64,000 nucleotides of DNA from Gammaproteobacteria bacterium. Its GTDB lineage: Bacteria > Pseudomonadota > Gammaproteobacteria > Steroidobacterales > Steroidobacteraceae. Below the pieces are notes generated by a model. It did no database searches and had not been told where the DNA came from. It worked only from the letters and a program-made list of their open reading frames with translations. Positions within the stretch are counted from its first letter, which is position 1, and the number at the start of each line of letters is the position of its first letter. The translations under genes and the position numbers were made by a program. This document shows positions 6,996-14,252 of the stretch, piece after piece. The stretch covers positions 1 to 64,000 of the forward strand of contig JADJHU010000015.1 in assembly GCA_016707425.1 (NCBI GenBank), in the 5' to 3' direction.

Positions 6996-7942
6996 ACCGT
7001 CTCCTCCACAACGCATTGGCAACCGCGCGCAAGAATCGCCGCGGCCCAGCGAAGTTGCCGGCGATGTATGGCCGCCTGAGCTTCGTACGCCGTCCAGAAG
7101 GTCTGACGCGCATTCTTGTTGAGACTCACACCTCCCGCATGCGCTTCGAAGTGCTCCTTGCGCAGACTTTTCTCCGCGAACAACCGCCATACCAACCGTT
7201 CCGTGCGGCTGCGTACGAGCTCATTGAGATCGCAGGCGAGCGACTCACGCCCATGGGCCGGCTCGTGCAGCACACCCAGCATCGGGTCCAGCCCGGCAAG
7301 CAGGCACGCACGGATCGCATCAGCGTGCGTCAGAGTGTATCCAAGAGACAGGGCCGCATTGACAGGGTCGCGCGGCGGCCGGCGGTTGCGGCCGGAGAAC
7401 TCCAGCGTTGGCGCGAACAGCGCCGTGAACGCATCAAAATGTGCACTGGCGATCGCGCCCTCCATCCCACGCAGACTGGAAAGTGATTGTGCTTCGCGTA
7501 CCGCAGCCAGTCTGTCGCTGATGAGCCGTCGGGCCCGCGTGACCGCCTGGCGCTGATCGGGGCGCTGCGCTTCCGCGTCGCGATAGAGCTTGATCAGGCT
7601 TCGCGCACGCGCATGAACCAGCCATCGAGACCACTTCAGAGCCTGGTCCGGAGCGCTGCACAGGCGATACTGCCCGAGGCGGCGCGCCGCATCGCCGTGC
7701 ATGAACGCCCCGACGAAAGCGTGGCGGCGTGCGCCCCGCCCTTCAACCAGCAATAAGCTTATTCCCCGCGCAGCGAGGTGCGTAAGCAGGCGGGTGCTTA
7801 CAGTCGAGTTGCCGCTGACGATGACACGCTCGAGGCCATTCAACGGATAGCGGCTGGCTTCGCCTTCTGGTTCCGCGGCCCGCAGTTGACCGTCATCGAT
7901 ATCCAGCGTGGCGCCGCGGCGATCTATGTAGAGTGTGGCCAA
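6989..7942 (-). CDS. cas1: Cas1 integrase
   Basis: Cas1 is the metal-dependent integrase that inserts new spacers. The 317-residue protein has the N-terminal strand-rich domain (TLYIDRRGATLDI, RVIVSGNSTVSTRLL) and the catalytic set: Glu161 in LRGMEGAIAS, His226 in GVLHEPAHGRESLACDLNEL, and Asp238/Glu241 in the same block. The start is TTG at 7942, supported by GAGGAG a few bases before; no ATG or GTG fits better. It sits between one cas2 (10 bases upstream) and the cas1-like gene (overlapping downstream), so the adaptation genes are cas2-cas1-cas1L-cas2. Confidence 0.95.
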   Translation of the reverse strand: MATLYIDRRGATLDIDDGQLRAAEPEGEASRYPLNGLERVIVSGNSTVSTRLLTHLAARGISLLLVEGRGARRHAFVGAFMHGDAARRLGQYRLCSAPDQALKWSRWLVHARARSLIKLYRDAEAQRPDQRQAVTRARRLISDRLAAVREAQSLSSLRGMEGAIASAHFDAFTALFAPTLEFSGRNRRPPRDPVNAALSLGYTLTHADAIRACLLAGLDPMLGVLHEPAHGRESLACDLNELVRSRTERLVWRLFAEKSLRKEHFEAHAGGVSLNKNARQTFWTAYEAQAAIHRRQLRWAAAILARGCQCVVEETVC

Positions 7943-7951
7943 AGCCGCTCC

Positions 7952-8236
7952 TCAACCGAAGTAGAGGAAATCTGGATTGCTTGGTGGCCGGGCGCAGCCC
8001 ATTGCAACGACGCGGCGCCGTGGATCCAGGGGCAGCAGGCCAAAGCGATCCTCGATCTCATCGAGCTCGCCATCCAGCGCCAGCAGCATTTCGCGGACTT
8101 CCGTGGCAGACAGCCAGCACTCGAAGGCCGATTTCTGTCCACCACTCGCATACTGGCGCACCACCTGCAAGACACGCCGACGTCGTGAATCACACACGAC
8201 GTCGTAAGCGGCCAGATAAAGAGCGCGTTGCGCCAT
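7952..8236 (-). CDS. cas2: Cas2, first copy
   Basis: This 94-residue protein is of normal Cas2 length. It starts LYLAAYDVVCDSRRRRVLQV with the first-strand Asp, followed by QKSAFECWLSATEVREML and RRRVVAMG. It differs strongly from the second Cas2 in this operon, so the two are old paralogues or came from different modules, not a recent duplication. The ATG at 8236 starts 73 bases after cas6 ends, and the stop is followed closely by cas1. Which of the two Cas2 proteins pairs with Cas1 cannot be told here. Confidence 0.9.
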   Translation of the reverse strand: MAQRALYLAAYDVVCDSRRRRVLQVVRQYASGGQKSAFECWLSATEVREMLLALDGELDEIEDRFGLLPLDPRRRVVAMGCARPPSNPDFLYFG

Positions 8237-8309
8237 CAGTAGGAACTCACATCAGGTTGATGGGGCCATCTTGACCCAGTCAGCCACGCCGTGGCGGCCC
8301 GGAAAGCTT

Positions 8310-9539
8310 TCAGCGGGAGGGCGATTTCCGTGGCTCGATGCGAAATTCCTCGATCTGCGCCTGCAGGCGCTGCAGCTCGTCCGCGCTCAGCTCGCGACCG
8401 CGCTGCGCGACATCCATCGGTGCCGAGAGATGCAAATAGCGCGCGCCGCTCCTGCAGACTTCGGCGGCAAGATTAACTGGGAGGTTGCCGATGACCGTGT
8501 CTCCCGCACAAACGAGCGAAGTGTCCAGATGCTCGACGCATCGATCGAAGGCCTGGCCGATGCGCTGGGCGAACTCGTGTGCCCCTGGATGACGTGACAC
8601 CAGCCAAGTCACGGGCTCTCTCCGGGCCTCGACCCTGAAACGCCCCAGTCCCATTACCGCGCCCTTGCCGGCGTGCAACCACTGGCCCTGCCATAACCAC
8701 GGCCACACGGGCGCAAGGTCTCCCTGAAGCGAAAAGCTTCCGAGTATCCCGCCCGTCGGCATCCGGCGGTGCTGCCGGCTGGACCAGCGCCATTGATCCC
8801 GCCAGCGAAGTCTCGCCTCGGTCATCGCGATTCCTTGCGCGGCTCGCACCAGTTCACGCACGGCCGCAGCAGGCAGCGCATCGACGGCATCGCCGAAGCA
8901 TTCGGTCAGCATGGAATGCCGCCGCAATATCGCCTTCAGGAAGACGGGAAACGTCAGCGCGCCGGGATGCAGATCCCTCCCACCGATCCGCAGACGCAGG
9001 GGGCTGAGCAATACGATGTTCGCTGCGCGCGGGACCGGTGGCGGTGCGTAGCCTTCATCCGGCATGACGCTCGTCGGTGCATCTGGCGCCCACGCACCTG
9101 CCCGGCCATAGCTGTCTATACGTTCGACGCGCCCGAACCGCAGGACTGTACGACCGGATCCGAGCCCGGCCGCAGCGGCCGCCACCAACGATGCCAGGAC
9201 GACCGGTGCCTGCGCGATGGCAGACCCGAACAGGGTCAGGTCCAGTTCAACGCGAGTGCTGTCTGCACCCGATATGGGTTGTGGCGACAGGATATATGGT
9301 TTAGGGGCATCCGTCTTCGCTTCCAGCAATGCACCATCGCGTCCGGCATGAGTCTGTATGATCGATGTAAAGGCGCAACGCGCATGGGCACGACAGCCGT
9401 CGCAGGCAGCAGCACCCGTCAGGCAGGTGCGGCGGCGCAGATGCAGGCCAAAAGCGCTGCGCCACACGTCACCGCCAATCGGCTGCCGAACCGGCGTATC
9501 GGACCTGAAATGCAGGCGCAGCAGCAGCAGTGAAAGCAT
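8310..9539 (-). CDS. cas6: Cas6 pre-crRNA endoribonuclease
   Basis: Cas6 cuts the long CRISPR transcript within each repeat. The 409-residue protein belongs to the larger Cas6 subfamily that starts WRSAFGLHLRR and has a cysteine group (C-x7-C-x2-C-x5-C, in CLTGAAACDGCRAHARCAF). It ends with a RAMP-type glycine-rich loop (HAGKGAVMGLGRFRVE, about residue 330). ATG 9539 lies five bases after the Card1 stop and begins at the conserved LLLLRLHF strand. The repeat has a short stem (CCCC...GGGG) that could be its recognition site. The catalytic histidine cannot be assigned without alignment. Confidence 0.88.
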   Translation of the reverse strand: MLSLLLLRLHFRSDTPVRQPIGGDVWRSAFGLHLRRRTCLTGAAACDGCRAHARCAFTSIIQTHAGRDGALLEAKTDAPKPYILSPQPISGADSTRVELDLTLFGSAIAQAPVVLASLVAAAAAGLGSGRTVLRFGRVERIDSYGRAGAWAPDAPTSVMPDEGYAPPPVPRAANIVLLSPLRLRIGGRDLHPGALTFPVFLKAILRRHSMLTECFGDAVDALPAAAVRELVRAAQGIAMTEARLRWRDQWRWSSRQHRRMPTGGILGSFSLQGDLAPVWPWLWQGQWLHAGKGAVMGLGRFRVEARREPVTWLVSRHPGAHEFAQRIGQAFDRCVEHLDTSLVCAGDTVIGNLPVNLAAEVCRSGARYLHLSAPMDVAQRGRELSADELQRLQAQIEEFRIEPRKSPSR

Positions 9540-9544
9540 GGACG

Positions 9545-10717
9545 TCAGTGCTTGATCCAGCTTTCGATGAACGGCTTGAAGTCTTTCAGGTTGGTGCAGT
9601 CGAACCACGTCAAGCGATACGCCTTTGCCCGCGACCGTAGTTCGTCTCGCAGGCGTCGCGCAGACAGCAATACCGGCCTTCCGAATAAGCCTCCGGCATT
9701 CCGGCCGAGGCTCTCCAGTCGGTTGAGGATCTCCTGGTCCTTAACTCCATCATTGCCAAAGCGGGCGGTCTTGCATTCGATGAGCAGCAGGCGGTTGCGA
9801 TGCACGGCAACGACGTCCAGTTCATTCGGCGGCGGGCGCTGCTTATCCCCGTCCTGCCAGATCACTTGCACGCCGGCGTGCGCTTGTTCGACCTCCGCAT
9901 CACGCAGAATCCACCACGCGTAGTGCTCCATCCAGCTACCGCCGAGGTAGCGTGCGGCGTCAAGCGATGCGAACTCCACCGTGTCACTGGAAACTCGAGT
10001 CATCAGGCCGTATTCCGGCTTGGTGATCTCTTCCAGTGCGGCTACACCCATGCCCCACGCCTCCAAGTTCTGGCGCGCGCGAAAGGGATCGTCCCGGCGG
10101 CCGACTGCCTGCTCGGCGGCGCCGTTCAACGCGCCAATGAAGCCCTCAATCTCGCCAGCATGCAGTGCCAGCCACTTGGTGAGGGGCTTGAGCTTCTGCG
10201 CGCCCGCCAGCCAGGCCTCGTCCGCGGATTGCGTCGCGCGACGCAATAGCCCATAGGCGCGCAAGTGCAGCTCCAGCGACAGCACGCTTGCAATCGGCAC
10301 CGGTGCCGTATCCTTGTCACTGAGGAACTCCAGAACCTGATGCTTGGTGTCGGTATACAGCACATCGACATCCGGCAGCAGTTCCGGCAGGACCTGCGTG
10401 AAGGCCAGCGCCATCAACTTCGTCCCGCCGGTGACATTCAGGATGAACGGCCCCTGGCCGTCGAGTCTGACCGCGACCTCCTCCGCAAACTTGCGGATGG
10501 CCGCCAGGCCCGCGCTGGGCGCCTGTGCATGCAGTTCGGTCCGGAAGCCCTGGTCACGCAGGATGCGGTCGAGCCGCACGCCCTGCTCCTTCATCCCCTC
10601 CGTGACGACCAGATGAACCGTGTGTGGTCGTAGCATCAAGGCCGGAATCAGGTTGGGCGGCAGCTGGTCGGAAACCAGGCAGATGTGCGCGGCGCCGTTG
10701 GCCGGTGACCCGGTCAT
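9545..10717 (-). CDS. Card1/Can2-like CARF nuclease (DUF1887)
   Basis: The 390-residue protein has an N-terminal CARF domain with the ligand loop FILNVTGGTKLMALAF (about residue 98) and a C-terminal PD-(D/E)xK nuclease core. The catalytic pattern is NELDVVAVHRNRLLLIECKT, with Glu/Asp then E-C-K. Card1/Can2 proteins bind cyclic oligoadenylate made by Cas10 and then nick DNA or cut RNA. The ATG overlaps the cmr6 stop by ATGA. The Cas10 in this operon keeps its GGDD motif, so an activating signal should be available. Confidence 0.88.
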   Translation of the reverse strand: MTGSPANGAAHICLVSDQLPPNLIPALMLRPHTVHLVVTEGMKEQGVRLDRILRDQGFRTELHAQAPSAGLAAIRKFAEEVAVRLDGQGPFILNVTGGTKLMALAFTQVLPELLPDVDVLYTDTKHQVLEFLSDKDTAPVPIASVLSLELHLRAYGLLRRATQSADEAWLAGAQKLKPLTKWLALHAGEIEGFIGALNGAAEQAVGRRDDPFRARQNLEAWGMGVAALEEITKPEYGLMTRVSSDTVEFASLDAARYLGGSWMEHYAWWILRDAEVEQAHAGVQVIWQDGDKQRPPPNELDVVAVHRNRLLLIECKTARFGNDGVKDQEILNRLESLGRNAGGLFGRPVLLSARRLRDELRSRAKAYRLTWFDCTNLKDFKPFIESWIKH

Positions 10718-11862
10718 GACTCCAGCCATTTCATGACTTCGAGCGTGCGCTGGTAATCCTTGTCCTTCTCCGGCTTCTTGGCCGATGTGGATTCCTTCCA
10801 CAACTTCGCTGACTGCATCCGTGCTTTCAGTATGTGCGCCGCTTCCTCCCGTTCAGTTAGCTCGAACCGCCCCTCTCTGATGGCGTTAAACAAAGCGCTC
10901 TCATCCGGCTGCTCCACATGCTTCGCTGCCATGATCTCCTCGATCTTGCGCTCGAGCGGCGACAAAACAGCCAGCTTACGTTCGCGTTCGGCTTGTGCTT
11001 GACGCTTCCTCTCCTGCTCTGCTCGATTCTTGCGGTCCTGCTCGCGCCGCTCCCCGGCAGCCTCGTCGAAGCGCATGGCGCCGTAGCCGACAGCGGTCTT
11101 GGCGCCGAAACCAAGCCAGTCGAAGGCATGCATGAATGCCACGTGCATCAGTGCACGCCATCGATTGTTCTCCAGCAGCGCCGGCGCAAACCGCGCCATC
11201 CGCGTACGATTCGCCTGCACGTGGAAGGCAAACGCGCTGCCTGGCGGCACACTGAGGAAAAGGATCGGATTGGGGCTGCCGTTGTCGTGTGGGCTTTCGC
11301 CGTTCTGGTAGTAGCCGCTCTGGTGCGGCGTCATGATCTCGATCTTCATACCGGTCTTGATCTCCGGGATCACATCCCAGAAACTCAACAGGCCGCGGCA
11401 CGGATCCCCTTCGCCATCTTCGACCCCGAATAGCGCTTGCAGCGCCTCTGGCGTCCAGCCCTGCGCGTCGCCAAACACACCCGCGATGAGTTCCTGGGCG
11501 GCCCCGCGCAGCACACCCTTTACGCCGCTGCCCGGTAGATACGGCAGGCCATAAGGGCTCAGGAAGCTGAAGCCGTTCTCCAGGGGATGCTCGTTCCCCA
11601 GGCCCGTCACGAACGGCGCCGTGGAGATGGCGCTGAAGGTTTGCAACTGGTCAGATTCTTCCAGCTCGGCGGCGAGCCTCGCCTGCCGGGCAATCATTGC
11701 CCGCAAGGTACTGCGATCGCTGTCGTTCAGCTCAACCACCTTCTTCAGTGCACCCAACTTCGCGTCGGGACGCACCGCTGGCAGGTAGAGGCTGAAGCGG
11801 TGCCCGGGCGCTGCCGTTGTGAAATCCCCGCCGAGGTACATGGGAATCGGGTCGGCGGCCAT
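10714..11862 (-). CDS. cmr6: Cmr6, type III-B backbone subunit, with charged C-terminal extension
   Basis: Cmr6 is the RAMP subunit near the 3' end of the crRNA in Cmr complexes. Motifs are PYLPGSGVKGVLRGAAQEL (residues about 110-130) and the glycine-rich GFGAKTAVGYG (about 245-260). After this the protein continues for roughly 120 residues as a highly charged segment (ERREQDRKNRAEQERKRQAQ), likely a coiled coil, then a helical tail. The total is 382 residues. ATG 11862 was preferred over the overlapping GTG at 11868 because GGAG lies at proper distance. The stop overlaps the Card1 start. Confidence 0.9.
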   Translation of the reverse strand: MAADPIPMYLGGDFTTAAPGHRFSLYLPAVRPDAKLGALKKVVELNDSDRSTLRAMIARQARLAAELEESDQLQTFSAISTAPFVTGLGNEHPLENGFSFLSPYGLPYLPGSGVKGVLRGAAQELIAGVFGDAQGWTPEALQALFGVEDGEGDPCRGLLSFWDVIPEIKTGMKIEIMTPHQSGYYQNGESPHDNGSPNPILFLSVPPGSAFAFHVQANRTRMARFAPALLENNRWRALMHVAFMHAFDWLGFGAKTAVGYGAMRFDEAAGERREQDRKNRAEQERKRQAQAERERKLAVLSPLERKIEEIMAAKHVEQPDESALFNAIREGRFELTEREEAAHILKARMQSAKLWKESTSAKKPEKDKDYQRTLEVMKWLES

Positions 11863-11864
11863 GT

Positions 11865-12233
11865 TCACTCCTCCGTGATGGCGGCCGCCGCCATCTGGCG
11901 CACCCAGCGCAGCCAGGCCAATGCTTCAGCGGTAATCTGCTGGTACGCCATGGGTTGGGCCTTGAGGAGCGATTCGGTGAAGGCTTCGAAGGAATCCCCA
12001 TGGATATCCTTCGGGTAGCGCTGCTTGAGCCAGGTACGTAGTTGGCCGCCCAATGCAGCATGAGGCCGTTGTGTATCGCCTCCCTTCTCATGGAGAAACG
12101 CCAGGGTTTGCAGCAGCCCGCTGCCCATTATGAGCGCCGGCAGACCTTTGGCGAGCCGCTTGTACTCGGCCTTGCGGCCTTGCGCCGCCTTCCATGCATC
12201 GGCCGCCCGCAGTTGCTCCAGCGTCTGCGCCAT
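11865..12233 (-). CDS. cmr5: Cmr5, type III-B small subunit
   Basis: This 122-residue all-helical protein has the features of Cmr5: TLEQLRAADAWKAAQ at the start and KRYAxx-like helices including LPALIMGSGLLQTLAFL, a conserved glycine-containing helix. Cmr5 forms part of the inner filament along the crRNA-target duplex. ATG 12233 is six bases after GGAGGG, which sits over the end of cmr4. An earlier TTG at 12239 would overlap the cmr4 stop. The stop lies just before cmr6. Confidence 0.9.
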   Translation of the reverse strand: MAQTLEQLRAADAWKAAQGRKAEYKRLAKGLPALIMGSGLLQTLAFLHEKGGDTQRPHAALGGQLRTWLKQRYPKDIHGDSFEAFTESLLKAQPMAYQQITAEALAWLRWVRQMAAAAITEE

Positions 12234-12235
12234 GA

Positions 12236-13138
12236 TCAACCCTCCAGCACCCGCGCGAGGACGAGGCCACGGCCCGTCGTGGCATCGCCGCCCAGCTGCA
12301 GCAACCGACCGTCGATGGCTTGCTTGATCTTGCTGATCACCTCACCAGCCTCAAGTCGCAATTCCGGCTTTGGCCCTCGTGTCGCGCTGGCGAGGAGCGG
12401 TGCAATCAGCAGGGACTCGGGCGGGAGATTCTCCGTATAGAACAGGCCGCCGTCGGCAGCCGCGCCGGTCTTGTCATCGATGCGCACATGAGCCTCAACC
12501 AATGTGGCATTGGTCACGAAGTAGCTGAAATCACTTTCGGACAGGACTACCAGATCGGCCTTCAGCTTGTCACGAAAGAACTGATGCTCCTCACCCAAGG
12601 CAAATGCCTTGTCGGTCAGGTCCGCGCTGATCACCGGCAGTGCCTCGGATGGCTGGACCCGATACTCGAACAACTCCAGGTGCAATTTGTCCTCGCGGAA
12701 CAGCTTCGGGTTCGCGCACAGGCACTGACCATCTTCCACCTGCACGATCGGCCATTGCGTCTTGATACCCAGCATATTGAGCAGCCGGGCGGCACGCGCG
12801 AGCGCTGTCGGCGAGGTCGCGTAGACGTAGCCGCCACGGAGCGAGCGCACCGGGAAAGCGACCAGCTGCGCGTCGCCGAAGCTCGCGGCCCCGGCATGCA
12901 GTGCATCGGCACCCGAGGGCGGACCAAAAATCAGATTCAGCAGGCTATCGGATCCCTCTCCAGTCAACTCGTTCCAGGCGTGGCGAACCGCTCCCTTGAC
13001 GCCTGAGCCGGCGAAACTCGGATGGCCCGTGTGCCTCTCGCGCTGGATCGGGTTGTCAACGACTCCGACAGCGGAGCCGGCACCCATGTGCACCGGGCTG
13101 ACGGCGTAAAGGAAAACTGCGCTGTGTTGTTTGAACAT
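12236..13138 (-). CDS. cmr4: Cmr4, target-RNA-cleaving backbone subunit
   Basis: Cmr4 forms the repeated backbone of the Cmr complex and cuts target RNA at 6-nt steps. The conserved N-terminus is clear: FLYAVSPVHMGAGSAVGVVD, then NPIQRERHTGHPSFAGSGVKGA. Asp28 in VVDNPIQRERHTG matches the position of the known catalytic aspartate, so slicing should be possible. The end has the RAMP glycine loop QLGGDATTGRGLV. ATG 13138 was chosen because it begins the conserved fold; the longer open frame upstream lies in the cmr3 gene. The length is 300 residues. Confidence 0.95.
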   Translation of the reverse strand: MFKQHSAVFLYAVSPVHMGAGSAVGVVDNPIQRERHTGHPSFAGSGVKGAVRHAWNELTGEGSDSLLNLIFGPPSGADALHAGAASFGDAQLVAFPVRSLRGGYVYATSPTALARAARLLNMLGIKTQWPIVQVEDGQCLCANPKLFREDKLHLELFEYRVQPSEALPVISADLTDKAFALGEEHQFFRDKLKADLVVLSESDFSYFVTNATLVEAHVRIDDKTGAAADGGLFYTENLPPESLLIAPLLASATRGPKPELRLEAGEVISKIKQAIDGRLLQLGGDATTGRGLVLARVLEG

Positions 13139-13172
13139 GATCTGTCGCTCTTGATTGTGTCTTAAAGCCCGG

Positions 13173-14252
13173 TCAGTCAATCCAGCCGCCGATAGCGCAT
13201 CGATTGAATCCCTCTGCCCGGCGCATCGGGTCATCATTCTGCCCAGGAAACCCCCACAGCCCGTGCTCGGAAAGCTTTCGCAGCTCGTCTGTGTCGCCCT
13301 GGAAGTCGTCGAACCAGTAGACGCTTCCGGTGGGCGCCACGCGCTGGGCGGGCTTCGGTTCGCGGCGCGCAAGATCCCAGCCGGACACCACTTGCGCACG
13401 CGGAATCGCCGCGCACACCAGCCGCGCCGTGGCCCCGGGCAGGCGCCAGAGCCTCGCTTCGTCGATCGCAGGCGGCAGCCAACCCTGCGGGAACAGGCCC
13501 GGCGTCGTCAGCACGACCTTGAATCGCCCGCACGGCTGCGGCAATGCAGGCGGCAGTTCGCTTTCGCAGGGAGCGATCGTCGCGGCACGCCCGTCTCCTC
13601 CGAAGCGCAACAAGCCCTGTTCCGGAAGTCGCTCCGCACGGGCGCTCGCAAGGAAACCGACGCCCGTCCTGAAGGCGATTGCCTGGGTCGTGAACAGCTT
13701 GCCGTCATCCGCTCGTCGCGCCGTGGCATGCAGGCCGACACCTACTCGGGACTCCAGGGACCAAAGATCCTTCGACGCCACGAGGTGCTCCGGCAGGAGC
13801 TGCTGGCCCGCAAGGTATACGGACCAGCCGACCTGCGTCAGCCAGTATCCCGCCTCCGGCTTGCCCCGCTCGGCCTCAGCCAGAATCGGCACCTGCTCCA
13901 GCTGCGCCGAAGAGAGCAAGCCGGGGGTCAGTGCATGTGGCCTCATCACCTTGATGACTTCTCCGGCACCCTCGATCACGACGTCCGCCGGAATCGAATG
14001 CAGCGGCTCAACGCGCTCGCCGATTCGCCGTGCAAGATGAAATGCACTCAATGTGAAAAAGGCGGGATCCTGTAGCTGCGCTGCACTCAGCGCGGGATCG
14101 TCCGCCATCATCCGGCTGCGTAGCGCCCCCGCGGCAACGGATGGCCACGGTGGCACCAGCGCCTCACCATAAGTGCCGGCGTCGCCGAACAGCTTGTTCG
14201 CACGCAAGACCAGCACATCGAGCGGCTCGATGAATCGGTGGTGAGGATTCAT
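13173..14252 (-). CDS. cmr3: Cmr3, type III-B subunit
   Basis: Cmr3 pairs with Cmr2/Cas10 and holds the 5' tag of the crRNA. The 359-residue protein begins RFIEPLDVLVLRANKLFGDA, the typical first strand and loop, followed by WPSVAAGALRSRMM and a middle ESRVGVGLHATARRADDG that is well conserved in Cmr3. The ATG overlaps the cas10 stop by ATGA, so translation is coupled to its partner. A 34-base gap separates it from cmr4, the largest gap within the effector part of the operon. Confidence 0.93.
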   Translation of the reverse strand: MNPHHRFIEPLDVLVLRANKLFGDAGTYGEALVPPWPSVAAGALRSRMMADDPALSAAQLQDPAFFTLSAFHLARRIGERVEPLHSIPADVVIEGAGEVIKVMRPHALTPGLLSSAQLEQVPILAEAERGKPEAGYWLTQVGWSVYLAGQQLLPEHLVASKDLWSLESRVGVGLHATARRADDGKLFTTQAIAFRTGVGFLASARAERLPEQGLLRFGGDGRAATIAPCESELPPALPQPCGRFKVVLTTPGLFPQGWLPPAIDEARLWRLPGATARLVCAAIPRAQVVSGWDLARREPKPAQRVAPTGSVYWFDDFQGDTDELRKLSEHGLWGFPGQNDDPMRRAEGFNRCAIGGWID

